A stretch of DNA of 64,000 bases from Mesorhizobium sp. (GTDB lineage Bacteria > Pseudomonadota > Alphaproteobacteria > Rhizobiales > Rhizobiaceae): the NCBI GenBank assembly GCA_019635735.1, contig JAHBYX010000002.1, positions 620,001 to 684,000 on the forward strand. Direction: 5' to 3'. Positions 9,075-18,699 of the stretch are shown here, in pieces. The notes beneath the pieces were generated by a model. That model was given only the letters and a program-made list of their open reading frames with translations, was not told the DNA's origin and did no database searches. Made by a program: the position numbers and the translations under genes. Every line of letters starts with the position of its first letter. The stretch's first letter is position 1.

Positions 9075-9384
9075 CTTGAGCCGGGTGGTGGGCCTGTTTG
9101 TGGAAGGCACGGCCGCCATGCTGATCTTCGTGCCGGTGTTCGTGCCAATTGTGAACAGCTTTGGCATCGATCAGCTGCAGTTCGCCAACATTGGGATCAT
9201 AACGCTGCTGATCGGAACGATCACCCCACCGGTGGGCCTGCAGCTTTTCATCGCGGCGGATATCGCCAAGCTGTCGGTGTTCAAAGTCCATATCTGGCTG
9301 TTCGTCGCGATCATCCTGGCGGTGGTCTTCGTCATCGTGTTCGTCCCTGGCCTGGCGACCTGGCTGCCCGGTGTCCTGATGTAG
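9075..9384 (+). pseudogene. Remnant of a TRAP transporter large permease (DctM), C-terminal end
   Basis: About 100 codons match the end of a DctM-type TRAP permease: a membrane stretch LIFVPVFVPIV, the conserved GTITPPVGLQLFIAADIAK region and a terminal hydrophobic helix. No start codon, N-terminal helices or DctP/DctQ partners are present, so this is a stranded gene end. It marks a rearrangement point and may be the left edge of the accessory segment. Confidence 0.75.
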
Positions 9385-9490
9385 GCGAAATGCAATTGTC
9401 ATGACGATGTATCGGCAAAGCAGCTAGCCCCCTCGGCTTGTGCCAGAACGTGGACCTCCCCGACTGGCACCCGTCCGGTCCTGGTGTCCG

Positions 9491-9973
9491 TCAGCGGAGC
9501 CTCTTCGAAATCCGCTCCATCTGTTCTATCTCTCGCCGTTGCGCCTCGGTGATCTCGGTGCACAGCGCGACGAGATCGGGATCGGCGAGGTTCGCCTCAC
9601 GACACATCAGGATAGCGCCGGAATGATGAGGGATCATGGAGGCGATGAACTGTCGATCGTCGATGAGGGCCTGTGCCCGCGTGGCCCACAGGGATGCCGC
9701 GGTCAGCAGCGCGAAGGCGATGTAGAGGGCAGCGTTCGCCCGCTTGTTCGGGAACATCCCAGGCATCGTCGCCAGCATGAAGATGCCCATCGGAGCCCAC
9801 ATCGTTACCGCCATGTAGAACATGTTCAGATTGTTTCTGAAATCTCCGGTGCCGTCGATCATCGTGAACATGACGATGTACATGACGATGAGGCCGAGGA
9901 GCATATTCACCCAGAACATGAGGTAGGGGCGGCCGCGCGGGTCTCCGGCGTGCCTTGCGTGGTCTCCGGTCAT
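9491..9973 (-). CDS. DUF305-related membrane protein (copy 1)
   Basis: 160 residues: a polar N-terminus, three or four hydrophobic helices (LMFWVNMLLGLIVMYIVMF; MFYMAVTMWAPMGIFMLA; ALYIAFALLTAASLWA), then a DUF305-type tail MIPHHSGAILMCREA with paired His and Met/Cys that could bind copper. The ATG at 9973 has a good AGGAG upstream; a longer reading to 10027 adds an Arg-rich leader and is less likely. A near-identical paralogue sits at 35842-36333 in the same orientation. DUF305 proteins are frequent in metal-resistance loci; function unknown. Confidence 0.85.
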   Translation of the reverse strand: MTGDHARHAGDPRGRPYLMFWVNMLLGLIVMYIVMFTMIDGTGDFRNNLNMFYMAVTMWAPMGIFMLATMPGMFPNKRANAALYIAFALLTAASLWATRAQALIDDRQFIASMIPHHSGAILMCREANLADPDLVALCTEITEAQRREIEQMERISKRLR

Positions 9974-10149
9974 AGCCTGTCTCCTGCGTTTCGGTTCCCG
10001 ATGCCGATGGGTCTGTGGATCGGCCACAATCGCGGCCCTTTTCGGTATCGCGGTGAGAAAGACGAACCCCGGTACAGCGAATGCCGACTCCAGGAGCGGC
10101 TATCGTCAGCCGCGGAATCAGCTTGGCAGGTTTGCATTCGCGGAACGTG

Positions 10150-10800
10150 TCATATTCGCCGGAAACCTTCGGTGCCCTCGGTTTCCACCGATCTCTCCAA
10201 CAGCCGGGCGACGAGGACTAGCCCGCCGGCAAGATAAACCGCCGCGCCGACGAGCAACATCAGTATCCCGCCGAACTGCTGGTCTTGCGCGGCGTCGAGA
10301 ACGACACCGAAACACGTGACCTCGCCCACGCCGTACAAAGGGCGCGGAGCGAGCGACAGAAGCGCTCCGAGCAGGGTCATGTGGATCGACGTCAAGAGAA
10401 GCGCGCCCGCACCCGCCAGCGCGTGCCGACGCTCGCCCGAGGCGGCGAAACTCGTTGACCAGAGGAGCAGACCAGCCAACAGGAACGTCGCCTGCTCCGC
10501 GATCGTCGCCATTGTCGACGTTGCTGCCAGCTCGCGCATGAAGGGCGCATGCCAGGTCCAGACAGCGATCAACTCGATCAGCGACGCCAGCACCGGCAAG
10601 GCGGACGGCATGGACGGGCCAGGTCGCCAGCGCTCCGGCAGGCCGATGGCGATCAGTGGCGCTGCGACCGCGATGACCCCCATGTGGGCGACCATGCCGG
10701 CGGCGAAGGAGCTTCGCCATGCATCAAGCAACGGCCCGAGCCAGATCGCCGCGAGAAGGATGATGCCGATCGGGAGCGCCAGCCGCTTCATCGCAGGCAT
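10150..10800 (-). CDS. ctaG: CtaG/caa3-type cytochrome c oxidase assembly factor
   Basis: 216 residues, strongly hydrophobic with about six membrane helices, and family features such as HMTLLGALL and an HAPF motif. It resembles the CtaG_Caa3 family, membrane proteins that support copper-centre assembly of caa3-type oxidases, and closes the oxidase operon. It overlaps the upstream small gene; a second start at 10791 (MKRLALP) overlaps that gene's stop as TGATG and is also possible. Confidence 0.78.
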   Translation of the reverse strand: MPAMKRLALPIGIILLAAIWLGPLLDAWRSSFAAGMVAHMGVIAVAAPLIAIGLPERWRPGPSMPSALPVLASLIELIAVWTWHAPFMRELAATSTMATIAEQATFLLAGLLLWSTSFAASGERRHALAGAGALLLTSIHMTLLGALLSLAPRPLYGVGEVTCFGVVLDAAQDQQFGGILMLLVGAAVYLAGGLVLVARLLERSVETEGTEGFRRI

Positions 10801-11171
10801 TCGGTGATGAACAGCGCCGGCAACGCGGTGAAGATCACGGCGACGAAGCTCAGGCCCGACAGGAGCAGTGTCGCATAGCCTTGAAACAGGAGCCGATCCC
10901 GGCGCGTCGGATCGTCATGCGGCGGATCGCCGGTGCCGAAGCCCCATTGCCGCCACGCGAGGAGCGCGGAGACGCCGATCACAGCGAGCGAAAGCACAGT
11001 GATCAGTCCAATGGCGACCCGAAGGTTGTCGAAGTCCTCGCCCAGCAAGCCAGGCTTCTCGCAGAAGACCGCGGCGCCGACATACGAGAGCAGGAAATGC
11101 AGCGCCCAGACCACCGGCGCCGTGAACAGCGTCCACAGCGACTCGACCTCCTTCGGCAGCAGCCGCCACAT
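10788..11171 (-). CDS. Small membrane protein of the cytochrome oxidase operon
   Basis: 127 residues, beginning MWRLLPKEVESLWTL, with three hydrophobic helices (ALHFLLSYVGAAVFC; AIGLITVLSLAVIGVSALLAW; TLLLSGLSFVAVIFTALPALF). The start overlaps the ctaD stop (TGATG at 11169-11173) and the end overlaps the ctaG-like gene. It is a conserved-looking companion of I+III fused oxidases; no enzymatic motif is visible. Probably a small subunit or assembly helper, by position only. Confidence 0.75.
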   Translation of the reverse strand: MWRLLPKEVESLWTLFTAPVVWALHFLLSYVGAAVFCEKPGLLGEDFDNLRVAIGLITVLSLAVIGVSALLAWRQWGFGTGDPPHDDPTRRDRLLFQGYATLLLSGLSFVAVIFTALPALFITECLR

Positions 11172-13678
11172 CACAACGCCTCCGGAAACAGTCCGACCAC
11201 GCCGAAGGTCACCAGTGCGGTCACCATCACGAAATGCCAGTAGAGCGCGACGTTGTGCAGTTCCATGTCGTGGCGGCGCGTCAACCGGCCGGCGAGGCTG
11301 CGGGCGAGGCAATAGAGCAGCATCAGGATGCCGACGGCGCCGTGGACGGCGGCCCAGCTCACGAGAACCCACACGATGGCCGGATAGACATGCGCGGTCG
11401 GGTCCATGCCTGTCGTCCAGGGTCCGGCGAGCGCGGCCGCGCAGCCTGCGGCGGACGCAAGCGCACCGATGACCAGAAGCACCCGGGCCGCGCCTACCCC
11501 ACCCCTGCGGTTGACCTCCCGCGCGCCCACTGTCGCTGCCCATGCGGCTGCGAACAGAGAGAGCGCGGCCATCGGCCAATATACCCCGGGCCCGGCGACG
11601 CCCCCGGTGAAATCCTGGTGGATCGTCCAGAAGAAGAAGTAGCCGAACACCAGGCTGGCGAATGCCGTACCGTCGCCGGTCATGGTGATGAACATCGCCC
11701 ACCAGCCGGTCGACTTCACACCGGACGCGTAGAGCGGCAGGCTGACCCCGCGGCCGATATCCTTCCTTTCCTTTTCGGGAATCTCGCCCGTGCCCGTCCA
11801 CAGCCACCAGATGACGGCCGCGACGAAGGCCAGCCCGGCCACCAGCGAGACGATCCACCATTTGAAAGTCAGCGCCACGAAAACCGTACCCAGAGTCACG
11901 GCGCTGATGATGGTGACATAGGACGTGCCGCCGACGCGCAGGACCTGCTCCGGCTCGGCATCGAGCACCGATGTGACCAGCGTCTCGCGGCGGCCTTCCC
12001 TTGCATCCGCCAGGTACCAGGCACCGGATTTGACTTCGCGGGCCAGGTTTTCCTGATCCCAAAGCGGATAGCGGCTTTCGATCCGGGGAATCGATCGCAC
12101 GCCCCAGTTCTCCTCAGGCTCGCTGATCCATTCAAGCGTTCCGGCATACCAGGGATTTTGCTCCCCGCGCGGCTGGCGGCGGCGATTGAGCGTGACGTCC
12201 ACGACGACCGCGAACATGCCGATGCCCAGCACCGCCGCGCCGAGGGTCGAAATCAGGTTCAACCAGTCCCAGCCGATATCGGCCGGATAGGTGTATACGC
12301 GCCGCGGCATGCCGCGCAGGCCCGTCAGGTGCATGGGGAAGAAGGCGATGTTGAAGCCGGTGAACATCAGCCAGAAGGCGAGACGTCCGACCCGGTCCGA
12401 CATGCGTTTTCCGTTGATCAGAGGATAGTAGTAGTAGAGCCCGGCAAACACCGGGAACAGCATTCCGCCGATCAGCACATAGTGCAGATGGGCGACGACG
12501 AAATAGCTGTCATGCGCCTGCCAGTCGAACGGCACCAGCGCCACCATGACGCCCGTCAGCCCGCCCATCACAAAGATCGCGAGTCCCCCCATCGCGAAGA
12601 GCATCGGCGTCGAGAAAATCACCCGGCCAGCGAGCATCGTCGCGATGAAGACGAAGATCTGAACGCCGGTCGGGATCGCCACCGCGCCGGAGGCGGCCGA
12701 GAAGAAGGCGAGCGATATCTGCGGCAGACCTGTCGCGAACATGTGGTGCACCCACAGCCCGAAGGAGAGGAAGCCCGTGCCGACCGCGGCGAGCACGATC
12801 CACGAGTAGCCAACGATCGGACGTCCGGCGAAGGTCGGGACGATCATCGCCAGCAGCGCGATTGCCGGCAGGAAGATGATGTAGACCTCCGGATGCCCGA
12901 AGATCCAGAACAGGTGCTGCCACAGGAGCGGGTCGCCGCCGCGCTCCGGATCGAAGAATGGCCAGTCGAACATGCGCTGCATTTCGAACAACAGGTCTCC
13001 CGCGATGAGCGGCGGGAAGGCGAAAAGGATCATGCCGGCCACGATCAGCAGATACCATGCGAACAGCGGCATCAGGTTGACGCGCATGCCGGGGGCCCGG
13101 CACTTCATGATGCCGACGATCAACTCGACCGCCGCCGCGAGCGAGGCCACCTCGATGAAGGAGAGGCCGAGCAGCCAGATGTCTGCGCCAATGCCGGCCT
13201 GCTCGCTCGTTGCCAGCGGCGGATACATGAACCAGCCGCTGTTGGGCGCTGCACCGAAGAAGATCGAGCCGCAGACGAAGACGCCGCCGATCAGGAAGCT
13301 CCAGAAGCCGAAGGCGCCGAGCCGCGGAAATGGCAGTTCGCGCGCGCCAAGCATCGGCGGCAGCAGGAAGATCGCGACCGCCTCGAAGATGGGCACGGCG
13401 AAAAGGAACATCATCACCGTGCCGTGCAGCGTGTAGACCTGATTGTAAGTCTCGGCCGAGAGGAGGTCGTTCTCGGGGACGGCGAGCTGCGCGCGGATCA
13501 GCAGTCCCAGCAACCCTGCGAACAGCATGAAGGCGAAGGCAGCCGACCCGTACCACAAGCCTACCTGTGTGTTGTTGACCGAGGTCCAGTAGCGCCAGCC
13601 TTCGGGTGTCGCCCACACCGTTCGAAGCTGCGCTTCCTCGGCGACCTTGTCGCGATCGGGTGGGGGCGCGGCGCTCAT
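11171..13678 (-). CDS. ctaD: Cytochrome c oxidase subunit I+III fusion
   Basis: 835 residues. Residues 1 to about 560 are a haem-copper oxidase subunit I: haem a ligands His85 and His399, haem a3 ligand His397, CuB ligands His262, His311 and His312, the cross-linked Tyr266, and the GHPEVY motif with the proton-channel Glu264. After a polar linker (about 540-620) the C-terminal third is a subunit III-like helical domain. It reduces O2 to water while pumping protons. The start has a 4-base overlap with the upstream coxB stop, so subunits II and I+III are coupled. Confidence 0.94.
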   Translation of the reverse strand: MSAAPPPDRDKVAEEAQLRTVWATPEGWRYWTSVNNTQVGLWYGSAAFAFMLFAGLLGLLIRAQLAVPENDLLSAETYNQVYTLHGTVMMFLFAVPIFEAVAIFLLPPMLGARELPFPRLGAFGFWSFLIGGVFVCGSIFFGAAPNSGWFMYPPLATSEQAGIGADIWLLGLSFIEVASLAAAVELIVGIMKCRAPGMRVNLMPLFAWYLLIVAGMILFAFPPLIAGDLLFEMQRMFDWPFFDPERGGDPLLWQHLFWIFGHPEVYIIFLPAIALLAMIVPTFAGRPIVGYSWIVLAAVGTGFLSFGLWVHHMFATGLPQISLAFFSAASGAVAIPTGVQIFVFIATMLAGRVIFSTPMLFAMGGLAIFVMGGLTGVMVALVPFDWQAHDSYFVVAHLHYVLIGGMLFPVFAGLYYYYPLINGKRMSDRVGRLAFWLMFTGFNIAFFPMHLTGLRGMPRRVYTYPADIGWDWLNLISTLGAAVLGIGMFAVVVDVTLNRRRQPRGEQNPWYAGTLEWISEPEENWGVRSIPRIESRYPLWDQENLAREVKSGAWYLADAREGRRETLVTSVLDAEPEQVLRVGGTSYVTIISAVTLGTVFVALTFKWWIVSLVAGLAFVAAVIWWLWTGTGEIPEKERKDIGRGVSLPLYASGVKSTGWWAMFITMTGDGTAFASLVFGYFFFWTIHQDFTGGVAGPGVYWPMAALSLFAAAWAATVGAREVNRRGGVGAARVLLVIGALASAAGCAAALAGPWTTGMDPTAHVYPAIVWVLVSWAAVHGAVGILMLLYCLARSLAGRLTRRHDMELHNVALYWHFVMVTALVTFGVVGLFPEAL

Positions 13679-14736
13679 TGCAGTCCCTTCAGCCAGGCGG
13701 AGATGGCGTCCAGGTCGGCGGAAGGCATGTCCAGATAGGTCGGCATCAGGCTGCCCGGCTTCAACGATTGCGAGTGGGCGATGAACCGTGCCATCGTTTC
13801 AGCGTCGTTCGTCATCAGCGACGCTCCGATCGTAAGCCGCGATCCGACATGCGAAAGGTCGGGCCCGCTCGTGCCGCGCGCCTGCGTGCCGTCCACCCGA
13901 TGACAGTCGCCGCAGCCGTGGCGAAGGAAGAGCGTTTCGGCGGACCGGCTTTCGACGACACCCGGCGAGGCGCTCGCGCGCGCCGCGAGCCACGATTCGA
14001 AGTCTCCCGGCTGCATCACCACGACCGGAAAGGCCATGAGCGCGTGCGACCTGCCGCAGAATTCGGCGCACTGCCCGCGATAGGTGCCCGACTTGGTCGG
14101 CTGCAGCGACAACCGGTTGGTCCGACCGGGGATCAGGTCCATCTTACCGCCCAATGCAGGTATCCAGAAGGAATGGATCATGTCCGAGCTGGTCAGCGAG
14201 AACTCCACGCGCCTGCCGAGCGGCAGCCTGACCTCGTTCGCGGAGACGATGCTCGAACCGTCGGGCCGATGGTAGACCACGCGCCACCAGAACTGGCTGC
14301 CGACGATCTCGACCCGCAGACCGGCCTGCGTCTGGTCGCCGAAGGGCCTCAACGAAGGCATCAGCCACAAGGCGTAGGCGAGGAGAGCAGTCAGCACCGT
14401 AACGGGGAAGACCACGCCCCCCCATACGATCAACCTGCCGGCCGCTTCGGTGGTGATTGCGCCACGCTTCCAGCGCGACGCGTAGAGCGCGAGCGCGATC
14501 ACACCGGCCCAGATCGCCAAGCCCCCGACCGTCATCACCCAGAAGAGCGTCGCGACCTGCCGCGCCTCTTCGCCGGCGGGATCGAGAGCGGACTGAATGC
14601 CGTTACAGGAAACGATCAGTGGAACGGCCGACAGCGGGACGCCAACACGAACGGCCCCGGACGATCGCCTCGGGGCGGGTTCTGCATCGCCGTCTCGTCG
14701 CTGATGCTCGCCGCTGATGAATATCTCCCGCGTCAT
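13675..14736 (-). CDS. coxB: Cytochrome c oxidase subunit II with fused cytochrome c (caa3 type)
   Basis: 353 residues. A lipobox-like VSC at residue 44 may mark the mature N-terminus. Two membrane helices follow, then a CuA domain with His188, Cys223, Glu225, Cys227, His231 and Met234, and a C-terminal cytochrome c domain with CGDCH (275-279) and a likely axial Met near 331. CuA takes electrons from the fused haem. The first residues (about 1-30) are polar, so translation could begin later than 14736. Confidence 0.9.
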   Translation of the reverse strand: MTREIFISGEHQRRDGDAEPAPRRSSGAVRVGVPLSAVPLIVSCNGIQSALDPAGEEARQVATLFWVMTVGGLAIWAGVIALALYASRWKRGAITTEAAGRLIVWGGVVFPVTVLTALLAYALWLMPSLRPFGDQTQAGLRVEIVGSQFWWRVVYHRPDGSSIVSANEVRLPLGRRVEFSLTSSDMIHSFWIPALGGKMDLIPGRTNRLSLQPTKSGTYRGQCAEFCGRSHALMAFPVVVMQPGDFESWLAARASASPGVVESRSAETLFLRHGCGDCHRVDGTQARGTSGPDLSHVGSRLTIGASLMTNDAETMARFIAHSQSLKPGSLMPTYLDMPSADLDAISAWLKGLQ

Positions 14737-14886
14737 CGGAAGGGGGTTGCCGGATAAGCGCGCGCAAGGGACAAGGTTCCAAGACCGGCCGGAGCGCTAC
14801 AGCTTTTTTGCAGCGAATGTCATCTCGGCCGCGGGTGAGTGCAGAAGCGACGACGGCAACGGATTGCCGGGAAGGGTCTCGACAAG

Positions 14887-15399
14887 GTGGCGGCGAAACG
14901 TAAAGTGACTGGCTACTCACCCATGCAGGTGGCGCTGCATTGGATCGTGGTCGTTCTGGTCGCGTTCCAGTTCGTGGCCCATGACGGCATCGAGGAGTCG
15001 TGGCGGGCGTGGCTTCGCGACGGGATGCGTCTCCCGACGGATGGCTGGGTGCTTGCTTATCTGCACATCGGCGCCGGGATTCTGATCCTCATTCTTGCTT
15101 TAGCGCGTCTTTATCTGCGTGTGACCAGGGGCGCACCTCCCCCTCCCGCCGATGAACCGCGCCTGCTGCAATGGGCGGCCGAGGCGATTCACGGGTTGAT
15201 CTACTTGCTTCTGATCCTGCTTCCCGTCACTGGCGCAGCCGCGTGGTTTTTCAGCGTCAGGACGGCCGCCAACGTCCACGACATTCTTCAGAACGTCCTG
15301 CTGCTTGCGATCGCGCTCCATGTCAGCGGCGCGCTGTTCCAGCATTTCGTAAGACGATCGCAGGTACTGATGCGGATGTTCCGGCCGGACCGGTCCTGA
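14887..15399 (+). CDS. Cytochrome b561-family membrane haem protein
   Basis: About 170 residues with four membrane helices and the b561 pattern of His residues: YSPMQVALHW at the first helix, HIGAGI in the second, HGLIYLLLILLPVTG in the third, and LHVSGALFQHF in the fourth. Members pass electrons from quinol to a periplasmic acceptor. A GTG at 14887 gives a compact protein; an ATG at 14839 would add 16 polar residues. It is divergent from the oxidase operon and may be an accessory electron carrier. Confidence 0.83.
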   Translation: MAAKRKVTGYSPMQVALHWIVVVLVAFQFVAHDGIEESWRAWLRDGMRLPTDGWVLAYLHIGAGILILILALARLYLRVTRGAPPPPADEPRLLQWAAEAIHGLIYLLLILLPVTGAAAWFFSVRTAANVHDILQNVLLLAIALHVSGALFQHFVRRSQVLMRMFRPDRS

Positions 15400-15425
15400 C
15401 CCACGGCCGGACTTCGTGTTCGCGC

Positions 15426-16988
15426 CTATTGGGCATCTTCGGGTGCAGTCTGGCCGTCCTCGGGTCCGATTGCAGGTGCGATGTCGGTCTGCGACGGCTC
15501 CGCCGCTCCTCCCTCCGGCGAGGTTGCAGCCGGCTCGGTCGAGGGCGGCTGCGTCGTCGCAGGTGAAGCCGCGCCCGGCGTAGCGGGCTCATCGCCCTCC
15601 GACCCTGCAGCGCCGATCGACTCGGCGGTCAGCCGGTCGGACGGGATTGGCACGGGCGTTACCGAACCATCGGCCGCCGCCACGCGCCAGACCGTGTTGC
15701 CGGCATCGTCGGCGATCAGCAGCGCGCCCGTGCCGTCGATAGCGAGACCCACCGGCCGTCCGCGCACCTCGCCATCGACGAGGAAGCCGGTCACCACGTC
15801 CTGCGCCATCCCGTTCGGCTTGCCTGCGGTGAACGGCACATAGATCACCTTGTAGCCATTGAACGTATCACGGTTCCAGCTACCGCGATTGCCGACGAAA
15901 GCGCCGTTGCGATAGGCCTGGGGCATCGCCGAATCGTTGGTGAAGGCCAGGCCCAGCGCCGCCACGTGGCTGGTCAGCGCATAGTCCGGCGAGATCGCCT
16001 TCTCGACCAGATCCGGACGGCGCGGCATCACGCGTTCGTCGACGTTCTGCCCGTAATAGCTCCAGGGCCAGCCGTAGAAGCCGCCCTCTCGGACCGAGGT
16101 CATATAGTCCGGGACCAGGTTCGGTCCCAGCTCGTCGCGCTCGTTGACGACCGTCCACAGCTCTCCGGTTTCGGGATGAATGGTCAATCCGTTCGGATTG
16201 CGCAGACCCGACGCGAACACCTTGGCGGCACCGGTCTCCCGATCGATCCGCCAGATCGCCGCGCGACCCTTCTCGGCCTCCAGCCCGCGTTCGCCCACAT
16301 TGGAGTTGGAACCAACGGACGCATAAAGGTACCGCGCGTCGGGGCTCAGTGCGAGGTCCTTCGTCCAGTGGTGATTGATCGGCCCGCCCGGCAAGGGCGT
16401 GAGGACGGTTGGTTCGGCGTCGATGCTGGTGTCGCCCAGCCGATACGGATAGGCCAGGATCGCATCCGCGGCGGCGACATAAAGCGTATCTTCGTGCCAG
16501 GCCACGCCGAACGGCGAGGTCAGCCCGGTCAGAAGGTCACTGCGCTCATCCACCGTTCCATTTCGGTCGGTGTCACGCAGAAGCGTGATGAGGTTGGTCT
16601 CCTTGTCGCCGCCACCGCTGCCGGCCGCCATCGACATGATGAAGCCGCGGATGATGTCCTTCGGCCGATTGAGCGGTTTTCCGGGAGGCGCCTTCGATTG
16701 GACCACCAGCACGTCGCCGTTCGGCAAAGTATGGACCGTTCGCGGGTTGGCGAGGTCCTCGGCATAGGCCGTAACGACGAAGCCGTCGGGCACTGCCGGC
16801 GTCTGTCCGTCCTTCCATCCGACAACTTCAGCAACATTTAGGTCCGGGATCAGGCCGGGGGTGGGTGTGGGCAGGAGCGGCTCCGGCCCATATTGCCGCG
16901 AGACGTCGAACTCGCTCTCGCTGCAGCCCGCAAGGACGAGACAGCCGCCGACCAGCATTAGAATCGAAAGAAGCGCAACTCTAGGCAC
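15426..16988 (-). CDS. Sorbosone-dehydrogenase-like beta-propeller lipoprotein
   Basis: 520 residues. A lipoprotein signal (LAGC, Cys22) is followed by a beta-propeller of the PQQ-sugar/sorbosone dehydrogenase type: GLTSPFGVAW, INHHWTKDLALSPD, GLRNPNGLTIHPETGELW, EGGFYGWPWSYYG, RGSWNRD. The last 80 residues are a low-complexity Ala/Pro/Thr/Glu tail. Such proteins oxidise sugars or aldehydes in the periplasm with PQQ. The upstream DUF2231-like gene overlaps by 8 bases and is probably co-transcribed. Confidence 0.87.
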   Translation of the reverse strand: MPRVALLSILMLVGGCLVLAGCSESEFDVSRQYGPEPLLPTPTPGLIPDLNVAEVVGWKDGQTPAVPDGFVVTAYAEDLANPRTVHTLPNGDVLVVQSKAPPGKPLNRPKDIIRGFIMSMAAGSGGGDKETNLITLLRDTDRNGTVDERSDLLTGLTSPFGVAWHEDTLYVAAADAILAYPYRLGDTSIDAEPTVLTPLPGGPINHHWTKDLALSPDARYLYASVGSNSNVGERGLEAEKGRAAIWRIDRETGAAKVFASGLRNPNGLTIHPETGELWTVVNERDELGPNLVPDYMTSVREGGFYGWPWSYYGQNVDERVMPRRPDLVEKAISPDYALTSHVAALGLAFTNDSAMPQAYRNGAFVGNRGSWNRDTFNGYKVIYVPFTAGKPNGMAQDVVTGFLVDGEVRGRPVGLAIDGTGALLIADDAGNTVWRVAAADGSVTPVPIPSDRLTAESIGAAGSEGDEPATPGAASPATTQPPSTEPAATSPEGGAAEPSQTDIAPAIGPEDGQTAPEDAQ

Positions 16989-17400
16989 GATACTGCCTCC
17001 TGTATCCTAGTGAGGCCGTGACGATCATTGCCAGCAGCGTGAGGATCGAAAGCGCCAACCCGAAGGGCATCACTGCGGTCCACCCGTCTGCGGTGTGGAC
17101 AAGACTGTTGATCGTGGCCAGCAACATCGCGACGATGCCGCCCGCAACTGCGAGCCAGGAAGGGCGGACGCGCCAGACGAGCCAACCGACCAAGCGAACG
17201 ATCAGGTCGATGCATCCGAAGACGAGGCCGGCCAGAAGCAGCCACTCGGAGAAATGCAGCCAGAGCAGATTCAGCGTTTGCAGATAGGCCAGGTCGGTAA
17301 CGACCGTCAGGCTGAAGCATGCAATGGGGAAGGAGAGAAGAGCGGTATGGATTGGCTCGACGGCCAAGGGTCTGTCCGACAGTGGATGGTCATAGGTCAT
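16981..17400 (-). CDS. DUF2231-like four-helix membrane protein
   Basis: 139 residues, four hydrophobic helices, opening PIHTALLSFPIACFSLTVVTD, which matches the DUF2231 style (a His-Pro/FPI element before the first helix). Overlaps the start of the sorbosone-dehydrogenase-like gene, a pairing seen in other bacteria. An ATG at 17400 is chosen over GTG at 17409; neither has a clear ribosome site. Possibly a membrane anchor or electron-transfer partner; function unknown. Confidence 0.75.
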   Translation of the reverse strand: MTYDHPLSDRPLAVEPIHTALLSFPIACFSLTVVTDLAYLQTLNLLWLHFSEWLLLAGLVFGCIDLIVRLVGWLVWRVRPSWLAVAGGIVAMLLATINSLVHTADGWTAVMPFGLALSILTLLAMIVTASLGYRRQYRA

Positions 17401-17722
17401 AGATCGCACCGGAGGTTGCCACTCTGGTGTGATACGATTGTCGGCCCCGATGGTTCCGTGCCGGGTGCAACTCGCACGTCCTCCGGGGCCGGATTGCTAC
17501 CAACAAACGGCCGCTAGCCGCCGGATGGCAACTCATTGGCCGCAACTGAGAGGCCTGGAGACGCAGCTGTAGAATCCGGCGGGCCCCGTCAATCGTACCA
17601 CATGCGATCCGCTCTGATCCCGCCAGAGGCGCCGCGACGGTCCGTCCCCAAATAGGGAACTATCTGCGGATCAGCGGGATTATGGTTCAACTCGCCCACG
17701 CGATCCTGAACTCGGTCGTTGA
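17401..17722. other. Intergenic stretch without a recognised gene
   Basis: 322 bases between divergent genes. No supported coding frame or clear hairpin was seen. It must hold the promoters of the DUF2231-like gene and of the YihY gene, but no convincing -35/-10 pair was identified. Confidence 0.6.
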
Positions 17723-18637
17723 ATGCAGATTTCGAATATCCCGCTTGGACAGATCTGGGCCATCCTGCAAACGGCAGTCTGGGGATTTTTCAGTGACAAC
17801 GCGCTTAGCCGCGCTGCGGCCATCGCGTTTTATGCGGCCACATCGCTGGCTCCGATACTTCTCATCGTGATCGCCATTGCGGGGATTGCAGTCGGCCGGG
17901 ACGCGGCGGAACTGGCCGTATCGGCACAACTCTCCGGCTTGCTGGGCGAACAGGGCGCGGACTTGCTTCAGGCCATAGTTCAGGGAGCGGCCAACAACAC
18001 CTCCGGCATACTCGCCGCGTCCGTGGCGACCATTACCCTGCTGGTGACGGCATCCGGCGTCTTCGGAGAGATGCAATCCTCGCTCAATCAGATCTGGAAG
18101 GTTGAACCGGCGTCGACCAGTCTGTCCACCCTTGTCCGGGCCCGGGCCGCAAGCCTCGGCCTGGTCGGCGCCCTTGGCTTTCTACTGTTGGCATCTCTGC
18201 TTGTGAGCGCCGCTCTCTCGGGGCTCAGCGACTATATCAACGCCCGCTTGCCGGTAGGTGCATGGGTTCTCTCCGCAATCAACACCATCATATCCTTGGC
18301 CCTGATCGCCCTGCTTTTCGGAGCCATCTACAAAGTCCTGCCCGATCGCTCGCTGTCATGGCGCGACATCAGCTTTGGAGCGGTCGTCACTGCAATCCTG
18401 TTCACGGTCGGCAAATCGATCATCGGCTGGTATCTCGGCACAAGCGCAGTCGCTTCATCCTACGGGGCCGCGGGAAGCCTGATCGTGCTCCTCTTGTGGG
18501 TTTTCTATTCGTCAGCGATCTTCCTTTTCGGCGCCGAGATTACCAGAGCTTACGCGACAACACTGGGGACGAGAGGTGATCTGGTCGAGGAAGTCTCCGA
18601 GCCGCCCGAAGCCTCAGCCCCCGCCAGCCGGAACTAG
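17723..18637 (+). CDS. YihY/BrkB-family inner-membrane protein
   Basis: 304 residues with about six membrane helices. Family hallmarks are SRAAAIAFYAATSLAPILLIVIA near residue 30, SGVFGEMQSSLNQIWKV near 115, YKVLPDRSLSWRDISFGAVVTA near 205, and SSYGAAGSLIVLLLWVFYSS near 245. Members were once called tRNA-processing RNase BN, wrongly; the true role is uncertain (envelope transport or regulation). Stands alone between unrelated genes. Confidence 0.88.
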   Translation: MQISNIPLGQIWAILQTAVWGFFSDNALSRAAAIAFYAATSLAPILLIVIAIAGIAVGRDAAELAVSAQLSGLLGEQGADLLQAIVQGAANNTSGILAASVATITLLVTASGVFGEMQSSLNQIWKVEPASTSLSTLVRARAASLGLVGALGFLLLASLLVSAALSGLSDYINARLPVGAWVLSAINTIISLALIALLFGAIYKVLPDRSLSWRDISFGAVVTAILFTVGKSIIGWYLGTSAVASSYGAAGSLIVLLLWVFYSSAIFLFGAEITRAYATTLGTRGDLVEEVSEPPEASAPASRN

Positions 18638-18699
18638 CCGCGGCGCACGACGACCGCAAAGACGGCCGCCCCAGAGTCTGCTTCCGGCGACGGCAGGGT

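Noticed and set aside
11234..13738. Very long open frame on the plus strand across the oxidase genes
   Set aside because: It is the antisense of ctaD; the protein it would encode is Arg/Glu/His-rich without any domain, as expected from the complement of GC-rich codons.
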